From Saprospiraceae bacterium (GTDB lineage: Bacteria; Bacteroidota; Bacteroidia; Chitinophagales; Saprospiraceae), in the NCBI GenBank assembly GCA_028280415.1, contig JANQLV010000031.1, forward strand, positions 1 through 60,023: 60,023 bases of DNA. The letters are read 5' to 3'. Below, in pieces: positions 36,636 to 45,470 of the stretch. Numbering within the stretch: the first letter of the stretch is position 1; the number at the start of each line of letters is the position of its first letter. The position numbers and the translations under genes were made by a program. Below the pieces are notes generated by a model. That model ran no database searches, was not told the DNA's origin, and saw nothing but the letters and a program-made list of their open reading frames with translations.

Positions 36636-36839
36636 GCGGCACTACTAAAAAACAGACATTGTATTTAAAAGAATTATAACCTCATCATAACATCCTTTCA
36701 GAATTATTTTTAGTGAAACCGGAAAAGCACTAACTTCGCAACTGATTTTCGGATATCCAATAACTATACTCAGGCATGAGGTTTGGTGATATATCCCGAG
36801 AGCAATTTGCATTATAGTTTTAAACCTTAGCATTCGAAG

Positions 36840-38297
36840 ATGAATAACAAAACATTCTATTACATGCTGGCTTTTGTCAGCCTCTTCCTTTTTTCTCTGG
36901 GTGCCTGTACCTCAGATGCTTCTTCATCTGGTCAGGATTCCAGTAATTCTGTTCAAGAAAGTGAGGCCCCTGATATTACCATTCAAGCCAGAAACCTGCC
37001 GGCGGGCAATGTTGTTCTGGTAGGCATCTTCGCCGATCAATTTTACAAGCAGGATTCTACCGTTTTCGATGGCACCAATGCCTTTAAATTCAAACGCGAC
37101 AAAGCTTATCCATCAGGACTGTATTTCGTATTCTTTTCCAATGAGCAACGCTTCACGGTGTTGTTGGATAATGATCAGACCATGAATATTTCTGTAGACG
37201 GGCAGGACATCAATGGAAGCTTGCAGATTGAAGGCAATCTGGACAGCCGCTTGCTTGCTGAAAACAATCGCTTTGAAGATCAGTATAATCAACGTCTGGC
37301 GCCTGTTAACAGTCAACTTCAGCAGTTATCAAAGACCGATCCGCAATACAATGCGGTAATCGCTCAAAGAGATCACATCATGCAGGAAAGAAAGCAGGAG
37401 TTAAATAAGATTATGGATGCTCATCCCAATAGCTTTTTTACTGCTTTTAAAAAAGCCGGGCAGAATCCGGACATTGTAGATGTTCGAAATCCAGATGGGA
37501 CAGTAAACGTTCCGCTGCAAACAGCCCTGTATCGAAAGGCTTTTTGGGATGATGTTGATTTTTCCAACGAAAAACTTCTTCACACTCCCGTTATCAAAAA
37601 TAAACTGGAACGCTATATCAAAAACCTGACCGTACAGCATTCTGACTCCATTGTCGCATCTGCAACTGCGCTGACTGATAAGGTGGTCGACTATCCGGAA
37701 TATCTGAAATACTTTGCCAATTATATTACGCTGGCCTATCAGCCTACGAAAAGTACCCTAATGGATTCAGAAAAAGTCTATGTAAATATGATCCAGCGCT
37801 ATTTTACGAAAGACTTAGCTTTTTGGTCGGACTCCATGGAAATTTACGCCCTGCGCCAAAGAGCCGATGAAATGGCTGCCAGTTTAACCGGGCTAAAAGC
37901 GCCGGATGTTGTATCTACCGGACCGGATGGCAAGCAGTATTCTCTATACGATTCCAAATCAGATTATGTAGTGGTTTATTTATATAATCCCACTTGCGAA
38001 CATTGTATGGAACAAACGCCAGTTTTGCGGGATATGTATCAGCGCAAATCGCGCAAAGAATTTGATGTTTTTGCTATTGCAATTGACACCAATGATGAAG
38101 AATGGAAGGAATACATCCGGAAAAATAATCTTAACTGGACCAATGTTTATGATCCCAGTAATCGGTCTATTTATAAAAAATACTACGTGGATATTACTCC
38201 GGAGGTCTATGTTTTGAATAAAGAACGGATCATTATCGGAAAAAACCTGAATGCCAATCAGATCGAGGGTGTGATTCAACAGGATAAGGAACGATAG
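36840..38297 (+). CDS. lipoprotein thiol-disulfide oxidoreductase-like protein (DUF4369-DUF5106-thioredoxin fold)
   Basis: The 485-residue protein has a lipoprotein signal (LFSLGAC, Cys23), an N-terminal DUF4369-like beta domain (about 45-140), a helical DUF5106-like middle (about 170-350; YRKAFWDDVDFSNEKLLHTP) and a C-terminal redoxin domain (about 355-480) with the CxxC site Cys386-Cys389 in YNPTCEHCMEQTP. The fold is that of TlpA/ResA-like periplasmic thiol oxidoreductases. It probably reduces or isomerises disulfides outside the cytoplasm, sensible in a cell that exports many cysteine-rich repeat proteins. Last gene before the AT-rich accessory region. Confidence 0.88.
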   Translation: MNNKTFYYMLAFVSLFLFSLGACTSDASSSGQDSSNSVQESEAPDITIQARNLPAGNVVLVGIFADQFYKQDSTVFDGTNAFKFKRDKAYPSGLYFVFFSNEQRFTVLLDNDQTMNISVDGQDINGSLQIEGNLDSRLLAENNRFEDQYNQRLAPVNSQLQQLSKTDPQYNAVIAQRDHIMQERKQELNKIMDAHPNSFFTAFKKAGQNPDIVDVRNPDGTVNVPLQTALYRKAFWDDVDFSNEKLLHTPVIKNKLERYIKNLTVQHSDSIVASATALTDKVVDYPEYLKYFANYITLAYQPTKSTLMDSEKVYVNMIQRYFTKDLAFWSDSMEIYALRQRADEMAASLTGLKAPDVVSTGPDGKQYSLYDSKSDYVVVYLYNPTCEHCMEQTPVLRDMYQRKSRKEFDVFAIAIDTNDEEWKEYIRKNNLNWTNVYDPSNRSIYKKYYVDITPEVYVLNKERIIIGKNLNANQIEGVIQQDKER

Positions 38298-38424
38298 TTT
38301 TTAATAAAAAAGAAATGCTTTTACAACAGTATGCAATTTACTTTCCAGTATTGTTGCGGGTATCTGAAGTTCTCAGCAAGCAAGAGCAGATAAAAAGACA
38401 ATCTCAAAAAATGATTATCACTAA

Positions 38425-38931
38425 ATGAAGAAAGAAGATAGTTATAGAAATAATAGAGCAATTGGAGCATTGTTAGATGAATATGAAAAAGCAATTATTG
38501 AATTAAAAGACATAATTAACCCTCTTTCAAAAAAAGAATTAAAGAAAATCGTTGATACAAAAACAACAGATAAAGATTGTATTTCAATTCAATCAATCCT
38601 AACTCATGTTATACGAGCAGGATATAATTACGTAATTGAAATAAGAAAATGGAAGGGAGAGGAACTCAACTTTAAAAAAAGTGAAAATAAGAATTCGATA
38701 GAATCATATGAAAAACAATTGGATAAAATGTTTAACTACAATTTGAAATTATTTGAAGATTATCCAGCAATAAAATTAGAAGAAAGTGATGAAGCAAAAA
38801 AGATAACTGTAAAATGGGGTCAAAAATATGATGTAGAACAATTATTTGAACATGCGATTGTTCATATTTTAAGGCATAGAAGACAAATTGAAAGATTTAT
38901 TATAAAGCTGAAAAAGGAAAAAGCCAGATGA
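38425..38931 (+). CDS. DinB-like four-helix protein (cassette gene)
   Basis: The 168-residue protein is helical with a DinB-type pattern: LLDEYEKAIIELKDIINPLS, then SIQSILTHVIRAGYNYVIEIRKW around residues 50-75 and HAIVHILRHRRQIERFI near the C-terminus, whose histidines are the usual metal ligands of the DinB/YfiT superfamily. Such proteins are metal-dependent enzymes, often thiol transferases, with unknown substrates. The gene is much richer in A and Lys codons than those before it, and marks the start of the accessory region. A terminal palindrome begins at its stop codon. Confidence 0.72.
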   Translation: MKKEDSYRNNRAIGALLDEYEKAIIELKDIINPLSKKELKKIVDTKTTDKDCISIQSILTHVIRAGYNYVIEIRKWKGEELNFKKSENKNSIESYEKQLDKMFNYNLKLFEDYPAIKLEESDEAKKITVKWGQKYDVEQLFEHAIVHILRHRRQIERFIIKLKKEKAR

Positions 38932-38993
38932 GAACAATGTGTAAAATGTTCATAGTGGCTAAACGCCACTACGCCATTTGCACGAGACCGTTC
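38932..38993 (+). repeat. cassette-terminal palindrome 1
   Basis: Nested arms: GAAC (38932) with GTTC (38990), AAATG (38944) with CATTT (38975), TAGTGGC (38953-38959) with GCCACTA (38965-38971), 5-base loop. It starts directly after the stop of the DinB gene. Same architecture as palindrome 12 at 53727, with a compensatory base change in the inner stem. Confidence 0.8.
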
Positions 38994-39136
38994 GGTGCCA
39001 GAATTTAGATTCTACATATATTTGATAGAGTAATTAGTTAAAGTGGTTTTTGTTGAAGTTTTGGGCAAATTAATTGGATTGAAATTCAGAATGATATAGT
39101 ATGATTAGTGTAAGAATTCTAAAACTCATCACTTGA

Positions 39137-39253
39137 AGCAAGCAAGATATTAATACACTTGCAATCCAATATAAAGATTCAAGTATACCATATTTCTTAG
39201 GGTTGGGTTTTCTTATTGGAATTGGAATCCTAATAGCAAACTTTGTTAGCTAG
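39137..39253 (+). pseudogene. decayed C-terminal end of a small membrane protein
   Basis: A 38-codon frame without a start codon, preceded by an in-frame stop, encodes a plausible peptide ending in a membrane helix (PYFLGLGFLIGIGILIANFV). It stops 3 bp before palindrome 2. The position fits the 3' end of a lost cassette gene. No family recognised. Confidence 0.4.
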
Positions 39254-39255
39254 GT

Positions 39256-39324
39256 GAACATGTCAAAGTGCAGAACGTACATGCCGTTTAAACGGCACCA
39301 GACCTTTTATACGAGCCCTTGTTC
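39256..39324 (+). repeat. cassette-terminal palindrome 2
   Basis: Outer arms GAACA (39256) and TGTTC (39320-39324) enclose a 16-bp perfect palindrome TGCCGTTTAAACGGCA at 39282-39297. The right side carries the shared words TTATACGAG-CCCTT seen in other copies. Confidence 0.7.
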
Positions 39325-39338
39325 GCAACAAAAAAAGT

Positions 39339-39471
39339 ATGAATCAAGAAGCCAGATTACAATAAATGTTTAGAGGAAACCAAAACCATTAGTGCAATAA
39401 AGAATCTTGAAAAAGAAGAGTGGGAAAAGTTTGATAACTCTCAAAAATTATGCGATTTTCTTTTTCCATAA
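39339..39471 (+). pseudogene. frameshifted small open frame after palindrome 2
   Basis: An ATG lies 15 bp after palindrome 2. One base later the frame shifts into 41 codons of charged, helix-like sequence (TISAIKNLEKEEWEKFDN) ending at 39471. This looks like a small cassette gene with a single-base frameshift. It could also be a chance frame. Function unknown. Confidence 0.35.
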
Positions 39472-39494
39472 ATCCATACAGGCTTTAAAATTAG

Positions 39495-40721
39495 CTACAT
39501 CTTGATAAACTTTTTACACTTTTGAAAATCACCTGATTGAATGCATATAAAATATAACCCTTTTGGCAAATCAATCAAATTTAATGGAATAGTGGTTTCC
39601 TGATTATATTGCTCGGCCTTAATTAATTGTCCTTGAACATCTTGCACATTGATAGTCATCGCCCCTAATGAAAATGCTGTTTCAATTTCTAATCTTACTG
39701 TGTTTCCAATAGTTGGATTGGGAAATACATTAAAATCTAAGCGCGAATCTGTGACTGTTTTTATACTGCTTATAATAATTGAGTCTGGCGTAAATTCATA
39801 GAATGAACGATTCATTGCAGAACTTCCTGTGATATCATCTCCAAGTCCCATATACCCTTTGTCACCAATGCTAAATCCAATACCTTCATCATAAGCCTTA
39901 ATATCTGGATAATTAGCTTGCTGAACCCACTCTCCACTATAGGGATTATATTCGAAAAAAAGCTGAGCATCATCTAGTCCCATTCCAAAGTATCCCTGAT
40001 TGCCTATTGAAAAGCCCGTTGCTAAAGCAGTAGGGATCATTCGTGGTACATCTTGTATCTGCACCCATGAATTGGTAACAGGATCATAAGAATAAAAATT
40101 ATTTGTTAGAGGGAGGGTATCATTTCCTCCACTCCCCACAAAACCTTTCCCCGCGGCACTAAATGCCACGGCAGCAACTAAAGGAATAGGCATATCTGCT
40201 ATCTGTAGCCAAGTGTCGGTACTTTGGTCATAAGCCCAAAAATCTTTGAGAATTTGTTGACCTTGGTTATCATAAAATTCTCCAGTCCCAACATAAGCTT
40301 TTTGGTCTATTACAAAACTGACTGCAACGCCGCGACCAAGGCCTGGAAATGGTGTTTTCTCTAACCATGTATCTGTTAAATAATCATATTCCCATAGAAT
40401 ATTAGAATAATTACCAGCATTATCATCACCTAAACAAACATAGCCTTTATCACCGATAGCAAAGCTTACCGGACGATTTGAAACCCCTGATCCGGGAAAA
40501 TCACTTTTTTGAGTCCACAGATCTGTCAAAGGGGAATACTCCCAGATTTCAATGCACCAATCAGCACCGATCCCTACATAGCCTTTGCCTCCAACTACAA
40601 AAGCTATCTGGGAATGTGTAAAACAACCTGGATAGTCAGCTTTTTTAACCCATGTTCCTTGGGGAAATAAGGGCTGTAAGCAAAAAAACACAAAACACAG
40701 AAAAGAAACAACCAAACGCAT
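39495..40721 (-). CDS. secreted Kelch-like propeller protein with T9SS sorting domain
   Basis: The 408-residue protein has a signal peptide (about 1-20) and six Kelch-type blades of about 50 residues with GKGYVGIG... IWEYSPLTDLWTQKSDFPG, repeated as GDKGYVCLGDD, DQKAYVGTGE, GKGFVGSGG, GNQGYFGMGLDD and GDKGYMGLGDD. From about residue 336 (VFPNPTIGNTVRLEIE... LPKGLYFICIQ) is a T9SS type A sorting domain. It is transcribed against the surrounding cassette genes and is a close paralogue of the gene at 49030-50262. Surface binding function is likely; ligand unknown. Confidence 0.88.
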   Translation of the reverse strand: MRLVVSFLCFVFFCLQPLFPQGTWVKKADYPGCFTHSQIAFVVGGKGYVGIGADWCIEIWEYSPLTDLWTQKSDFPGSGVSNRPVSFAIGDKGYVCLGDDNAGNYSNILWEYDYLTDTWLEKTPFPGLGRGVAVSFVIDQKAYVGTGEFYDNQGQQILKDFWAYDQSTDTWLQIADMPIPLVAAVAFSAAGKGFVGSGGNDTLPLTNNFYSYDPVTNSWVQIQDVPRMIPTALATGFSIGNQGYFGMGLDDAQLFFEYNPYSGEWVQQANYPDIKAYDEGIGFSIGDKGYMGLGDDITGSSAMNRSFYEFTPDSIIISSIKTVTDSRLDFNVFPNPTIGNTVRLEIETAFSLGAMTINVQDVQGQLIKAEQYNQETTIPLNLIDLPKGLYFICIQSGDFQKCKKFIKM

Positions 40722-41284
40722 AATTAGTATTTTTAAAAAGCTTCCTTTTGGTAATTGGTCTTAATTAAATAAATCCTTTAAATCAGAGAAACGCTGCATC
40801 GATGAAAATTATATGATGAAAGGAGGGTAATGGGATTACATTAAACACAATTAAATTTTGTACGCAATAGAAGAAAAAGTGCAAATGGACAGGTTTTTTC
40901 GAAGCCAAGAGTGCTCGCTAAAATCGTGATGCAATTCAAAAAGAAGCAATAACTAACAATGTAGATCGCGTCCCCATCATAGTCGATCATTTAGCGATAA
41001 GAACTCGTAATAGAGTTAATCCCTAAAAAAGCAGAACTTCGGGATAATCAATTTTCAACCACCTCGGTTTCAGGTCTGGTAATTCGATTACGTAAAAACT
41101 GCTCTCATTTAAATCCTGCAACAGGATGCAGGAATGTTAGCTTCTTTAAACTTTGAAAATAAAATGATTAAATTTAAACCGTACAACAATCGCTATCCGT
41201 CTATCCCAGTGAGCAGAACACTCAAAGTCAAGATTGTCGGCACATCGGATAGCGTAGCGTTAGCATCAATAAAAAACATGAATA
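40722..41284. other. 560-bp gene-free stretch with inverted repeat
   Basis: The upstream region of the Kelch-like gene. CGCTATCCG (41191-41199) and CGGATAGCG (41246-41254) form a perfect 9-bp inverted repeat just before the next cassette gene; ACAATC (41186-41191) and GATTGT (41232-41237) form a crossing pair. The words CTAACAATG and GTTAGC near 40964 and 41126 resemble pieces of cassette palindromes. No credible gene. Confidence 0.45.
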
Positions 41285-41806
41285 ATGGAACAATCAGAGA
41301 TAAAAGAAAATCCAGAATTTCTAGAATATGTTTATAAGCTAAATGAGGGTACTGAACTCACAGAAGCTCTTAAGCTTAGTTTAGAAGGAATCAATGACAT
41401 TGATATCGCTCAATTAAACAGAATTGGTTTGAAAACTTATGAAAAAGGTAAATGGACCATTCACAAAATATTACAGCATCTCATTGATTGGGAAAGAATT
41501 TGGTGTTTTAGGGCTATAATTTTTGCTCGTGGAGAAGGGACCATCCCGGATGCACATGATCAGGAAATAATGGGCAAAAATTCAAATGCAGATGAACTGT
41601 CAATTGAGCAATTGGTGAATGAACTTCGCATTGTACGCCAATCAACAATAATGATGTTTGAATCTTTCAGTAAGAAAATACTTGAAACAAACTGTAAGTT
41701 TTTTGAATACGAAATGCCTCTTTTTGCAATTGGGCTCACGATTACTGCCCATCAAATACATCATTTTAATGTAGTAAAAGAAAGATACATTCCTTTGGAC
41801 AAATAA
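41285..41806 (+). CDS. DinB family protein (cassette gene)
   Basis: The 173-residue protein matches the DinB superfamily: WTIHKILQHLIDWERIWCFRA (about 58-78), a central acidic helix, and TITAHQIHHFNVVKERY (about 151-167). The three histidine positions needed for metal binding (H in LQHL, H in AHQIHH) are present. Family members are bacillithiol-dependent or related transferases; the substrate here is unknown. It is more typical than the DinB-like protein at 38.4 kb, and the two are not close relatives. AT-rich cassette context. Confidence 0.82.
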   Translation: MEQSEIKENPEFLEYVYKLNEGTELTEALKLSLEGINDIDIAQLNRIGLKTYEKGKWTIHKILQHLIDWERIWCFRAIIFARGEGTIPDAHDQEIMGKNSNADELSIEQLVNELRIVRQSTIMMFESFSKKILETNCKFFEYEMPLFAIGLTITAHQIHHFNVVKERYIPLDK

Positions 41807-41889
41807 ATAGCAAATTAACTTTAGGAATACAAGTTTAAAATATAACTTATTGTTTGGCGATTCAATCTCAATAACTTTCCCTCGATTGA

Positions 41890-42012
41890 CTTAAGAGTAA
41901 AACGGATGATTGGATATATTACTTTGATAAAGACAAATTGCTGAAAGATGAAGAATTTAGATTCTTGATCAGTAAGATACCTGAATACAGAATGTACAAA
42001 TATCGAGTTTAA
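41890..42012 (+). pseudogene. decayed gene end before palindrome 3
   Basis: A 40-codon frame without start, preceded by TGA, encodes DWIYYFDKDKLLKDEEFRFL and further charged residues and ends at 42012, about 67 bp before palindrome 3. It has the look of a real C-terminus, but no family can be named. Confidence 0.4.
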
Positions 42013-42078
42013 TGAAATTCCATAAACTATGTCAGATACACAGTTGAAAGAATTGAAAAATTAGAATAAAGACTGATG

Positions 42079-42146
42079 CCAACAAAGTATACAACAGTTA
42101 TGCGCTCTATGCGGTCGCAGGCCGTATATACGAGACCCTTAGCTGC
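42079..42146 (+). repeat. cassette-terminal palindrome 3
   Basis: GCCAACAAAGTATAC on the left and GTATATACGAGACCCTTAGC on the right share GTATAC/GTATA pairing around a G/C-rich centre; the right side has the TACGAGACCCTTAGC word shared with other copies. The AraC gene starts 19 bp later. Confidence 0.6.
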
Positions 42147-42164
42147 TATAAACAAAAAACAAAG

Positions 42165-43013
42165 ATGATAAATACGTATAGTTTAGCTCCGATTCCACAA
42201 TTAAGAGGTTTCATTAAAAATATTTGGATAGTAGAAAATGGCCGTTCAAATATTGTAGAGAAAATGATTCCTTTTGGATGTATGGATTTGGTATATGTGG
42301 AAAATGAACAGGTTTCTTATCAAAATAAAAAGGAGATTCAATTTATCAAGAACGATCTTTTCATAACGGGGCAAGTAACTCAACCTTATGATCTAGGCTA
42401 TAGTGCAAACGCCCAAATAATAGGATTTGGTTTTTATCCTCATACTGCTCATTTTTTTATTCAAGATTCTGTATTTCAATTCACAAATAATGTTTGTCGT
42501 ATTGAAGCTCTTTTTTCTTGTCCGGATATTTTGGAAAGGTTGAGAGAACAAACCAGTATCAAAAATAAAGTTTACTTTTTAGAGCAATTAATTTTAAGTA
42601 GAATTAGAAAGGTAAAGTACAAGGATAAAAAGCACAAATATTTGACTTTTCTTCTAAAAAACATGTATCAAAACAAAGGGCAATTTGATATATCCAGGTC
42701 GCAAAATGACTTAAAAATTTCGGAGCGTTATATCCAATCATTGTTCAAAGAATATGTAGGTATTAGCCCTTTGCTCTACTCAAAAGTTATTCGGTTCCTA
42801 AACGCTATAGATATTTATCAGAAAAATAAAATTCCACTTGCCGAACTCGCATACAATTTAGGATACTACGACCAGTCCCACTTTATCAGAGATTTCAAAC
42901 GATTTACCGGACTTTCGCCAAAAAAATATTTCAACACATTGCCATACTTAGTTGAGCAATTTACCACAAATGAGCAATGTTCGCTTTTGTACAATTCTAT
43001 TATAGAAAAATAA
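42165..43013 (+). CDS. AraC family transcriptional regulator
   Basis: The 282-residue protein has a DUF6597-type N-terminal domain (about 5-120; FIKNIWIVENG, IPFGCMDLVYVEN, FITGQVTQPYDL, IIGFGFYPHTAHFF) and a C-terminal AraC double helix-turn-helix (about 180-270; LKISERYIQSLFKEYVGISP, IPLAELAYNLGYYDQSHFIR, FTGLSPKKYF). In this family the N-terminal part is thought to sense a small molecule or dimerise. It starts a run of three close same-strand genes and may regulate the two small exported proteins that follow (inference). Confidence 0.88.
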   Translation: MINTYSLAPIPQLRGFIKNIWIVENGRSNIVEKMIPFGCMDLVYVENEQVSYQNKKEIQFIKNDLFITGQVTQPYDLGYSANAQIIGFGFYPHTAHFFIQDSVFQFTNNVCRIEALFSCPDILERLREQTSIKNKVYFLEQLILSRIRKVKYKDKKHKYLTFLLKNMYQNKGQFDISRSQNDLKISERYIQSLFKEYVGISPLLYSKVIRFLNAIDIYQKNKIPLAELAYNLGYYDQSHFIRDFKRFTGLSPKKYFNTLPYLVEQFTTNEQCSLLYNSIIEK

Positions 43014-43049
43014 GCCATCTTTAGCAATTTGTTAATGAAATCATTGATT

Positions 43050-43475
43050 ATGAAAAAGACAATTTTTTCAATCTACTTAATCTTTATTGGTATAGTAAGT
43101 CTACAAGCTCAAGAATCTAATTTTGAACTCATTGAAAAGACATTAAGCTATTATTTAGAAGGTGGTACTACTAATAACTTCGAAATGTTGAAAAAGGCAT
43201 TTCATCCAACAGCTACAATGAAGTTTGTAGGGGATAAATATACAGAGGTGAATGCTATTGAATTTTTTAAAAAAGGAATGAAACCAGGGCCAAAACAAAA
43301 TAGAAAAACGCGTATTGTCTCCATTAATGTTTCCGGGAATGCTGCAAATGCTCAGTTAGAAATTGAGTACCCTACTTTTATGTTTATTGATTATATGAAT
43401 ATGCTGAAAATAAACGGGGAGTGGAAAATAGTAAGTAAAATTTTCTATAAAAAAATTAAAAATGAAAGTAAATAA
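43050..43475 (+). CDS. exported NTF2/SnoaL-like (lumazine-binding-like) protein
   Basis: With the ATG at 43050 the product has 141 residues and a clean signal peptide (MKKTIFSIYLIFIGIVSLQAQ); upstream in-frame starts at 43029 and 43035 would add residues in front of it. The mature part (FELIEKTLSYYLEGGTTNNFEMLKKAFHPTATM... LKINGEWKIVSKIF) matches the nuclear-transport-factor-2-like proteins annotated as putative lumazine-binding. No catalytic residue is evident. Its end overlaps the next start by 14 bp, so the two are coupled. Confidence 0.8.
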   Translation: MKKTIFSIYLIFIGIVSLQAQESNFELIEKTLSYYLEGGTTNNFEMLKKAFHPTATMKFVGDKYTEVNAIEFFKKGMKPGPKQNRKTRIVSINVSGNAANAQLEIEYPTFMFIDYMNMLKINGEWKIVSKIFYKKIKNESK

Positions 43476-43908
43476 ATTAATTTATATAGCTTCTATTTTT
43501 CTTTTAGGCTGTCAATTGCAGAAAGGAGACAAGATTAATAATTCTAAAGACTATGTCGCAATACAAAATCCAGAAGGCACTTCTTGGCAGATGGACTATT
43601 CAATGGAAGTTCATGAAGACACTACAATACGTCATGTTCCAAAACATTGGTTAAGAATAAAGACATTTACAAAAAACCGGTTTGTATTTACGGGATATGA
43701 TTTTGAAAAAAAGGAAATAGCAGGAATGGGAGGCGGTACTTATTCACTTCAAGATTCTAATTATATAGAAAATATTGAATTCCATCATAGGTCAGATTTT
43801 AATGGAACCGAGTTTACAGGTAAACTGTATTTTGATAGTTTATATTTATATCAAACTGGAAAGGTAGGAGAGCTTACTTTAAAAGAGAGATGGCATAGAA
43901 TAGATTAA
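43462..43908 (+). CDS. small lipoprotein, possibly lipocalin-like
   Basis: The 148-residue product begins with a lipoprotein signal (LIYIASIFLLGC, Cys17). The mature part is beta-rich (GTSWQMDYSMEV, WLRIKTFTKNRFVFTGYDF, GGTYSLQDSNYIENIEF, GTEFTGKLYFDSLYLYQTG) and resembles the one-domain lipocalin-like proteins DUF4488 and relatives. It overlaps the preceding gene by 14 bp and is followed by palindrome 4. Ligand unknown. Confidence 0.68.
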   Translation: MKVNKLIYIASIFLLGCQLQKGDKINNSKDYVAIQNPEGTSWQMDYSMEVHEDTTIRHVPKHWLRIKTFTKNRFVFTGYDFEKKEIAGMGGGTYSLQDSNYIENIEFHHRSDFNGTEFTGKLYFDSLYLYQTGKVGELTLKERWHRID

Positions 43909-43927
43909 ACAATACGGCAGCGAATAA

Positions 43928-43985
43928 GGGCTAAAACGGCAATATGGCTTATGTGCCCATACTGCGTTTAACCAGAGCCTTGTGC
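43928..43985 (+). repeat. cassette-terminal palindrome 4
   Basis: The left arm at 43929-43947 (GGCTAAAACGGCAATATGG) pairs with 43957-43973 (CCATACTGCGTTTAACC) with two extra-helical bases on the left and mismatches; GCCTTGTGC follows on the right. Same class as palindromes 5 and 8. The Crp gene begins 22 bp later. Confidence 0.8.
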
Positions 43986-44007
43986 TTCATGAAAAAATCA
44001 AAAGCAA

Positions 44008-44568
44008 ATGATTAAATCAGAAAAATATATAACGGCTAATGATTTAATTCAATGGAATATTGACCTTGAGCTTGGTCTTAGTAATCGTTCAATAAAGAAA
44101 GGCAAGTTGTTTCTTGAAGAAGGTCAACGATGTGATTACTTCTACTTCATTTTAAAAGGATTTGTCCGTCTCTATTATATTGACTTAAATGGTAATGAGA
44201 TAACTCATTGGTTTTCGCCAGAAAATTCGATGATTACCTCTCCTTTTAGTTTTTTTAAAAAGGAAAAGAACATCTTGTATTTTGAAGCATTAGAGGACAC
44301 GGAACTAATTTTAATTACTTCAGAACAACTTAATGCTATCATTGCTCAATTCAAATCGACAGAAAAAGCTGTTAGAAGTTTGTATGCGGAGTTTGCTATG
44401 ATCTTAAGTAGAAGGATAATGAGTATTCATACTCAAACTGCAGAAGAAAGATATTTAACATTAATTGACGAATACCCCTATTTATTTCAAAAAGCAAAAC
44501 TTGCTCATATAGCCTCATTTTTAGGAATTACACCACAAAGCCTTAGCAGAATCAGAAAAAATCTCTGA
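44008..44568 (+). CDS. Crp/Fnr family transcriptional regulator
   Basis: The 186-residue protein has a cyclic-nucleotide-binding fold (about 20-120; KKGKLFLEEGQRCDYFYFILKG, FVRLYYIDLNGNEITHWFSPE) and a short C-terminal winged helix (about 145-186; LAHIASFLGITPQSLSRIRK). No cysteine cluster for an iron-sulfur site is seen. It is co-directional with, and 87 bp ahead of, the SDR and ALDH3 genes and probably controls them: Crp-type regulators next to short-chain dehydrogenases are frequent in Bacteroidota (context inference). Confidence 0.9.
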   Translation: MIKSEKYITANDLIQWNIDLELGLSNRSIKKGKLFLEEGQRCDYFYFILKGFVRLYYIDLNGNEITHWFSPENSMITSPFSFFKKEKNILYFEALEDTELILITSEQLNAIIAQFKSTEKAVRSLYAEFAMILSRRIMSIHTQTAEERYLTLIDEYPYLFQKAKLAHIASFLGITPQSLSRIRKNL

Positions 44569-44655
44569 ATCTGATTTTCTTACCATAGGGTAATTTTTCT
44601 CACCCAGACTGCCCATAAATTTGTGATATATTAATTAACAATTAAAATTATCACA

Positions 44656-45435
44656 ATGAAAAAAGTAGCATTAATCACAGGAGCGGCAAGTGGAATTGGA
44701 AAAGAATTTTCTAAAATCCATGCTGAAAAAGGTGGTGATATTGTAGCTGTGGATATCAACGCTGAAGGGCTAAAAACGCTTAAGAGCGAGTTAGAAAGTG
44801 AATATGGTATCGAAGTATATACCATAGTGAAAAACCTTACTCAATTGACAGCCCCACAAGAAATTCACGATGAAGTTTTAAGCCACAATATTGAGGTTGA
44901 TTACCTAATCAACAATGCGGGCTTCGGAGGAATAGGTGCATTTCACGAAAGAGATTGGGCTAAAGATTTGGCAATGATTCAAGTAAATGTGATCGCCTTA
45001 ACCGCTCTGACACGACAATTCTTGCCAGATTTTGTCGCTCGTGATTCTGGTAGGATTTTAAATGTATCTTCAACCGTTAGCTTAGTACCTGGTCCATTAC
45101 AAGCCGTTTATTTTGCTACCAAAGCTTATGTAACCTCTTTTAGCAATGCCCTCTCTGGAGAGTTAAGCGAGACAGGAGTTTCCATGACAGCATTATTACC
45201 AGGAGCAACAAAAACAGCTTTTGGAGACCATTCAGGTATGAATAAAACAGAGATTTACAAGAAACCAGCAAGTGCAAGAGATGTTGCATTAGCAGGATAC
45301 AATGCTATGGAAGAAGGAAAAATTGAAGTAATTGCAGGACTCCCCTGGGAACAGAGAGTGGAACTTGCATTCATTCCATTCATGTCTAAGAAAGCATTAA
45401 TCCAAAGAATGAAAAAACAATCTGTAGCCCAATAA
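44656..45435 (+). CDS. short-chain dehydrogenase/reductase (SDR) family oxidoreductase
   Basis: The 259-residue protein shows the classical SDR features: cofactor loop TGAASGIG (about 8-15), NNAGFGG near 90, active-site Tyr152 and Lys156 in YFATKAYV with the preceding serine in NVSSTVS, and LPGATKTAF after it. It uses NAD(P)H to reduce or oxidise a carbonyl/alcohol substrate in the cytoplasm. The ALDH3 gene follows by 35 bp, so the pair could convert an alcohol or aldehyde to an acid. The substrate is not deducible. Confidence 0.92.
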   Translation: MKKVALITGAASGIGKEFSKIHAEKGGDIVAVDINAEGLKTLKSELESEYGIEVYTIVKNLTQLTAPQEIHDEVLSHNIEVDYLINNAGFGGIGAFHERDWAKDLAMIQVNVIALTALTRQFLPDFVARDSGRILNVSSTVSLVPGPLQAVYFATKAYVTSFSNALSGELSETGVSMTALLPGATKTAFGDHSGMNKTEIYKKPASARDVALAGYNAMEEGKIEVIAGLPWEQRVELAFIPFMSKKALIQRMKKQSVAQ

Positions 45436-45470
45436 TCATCCATTTATAAACCACTTAAAAATTAAATATC

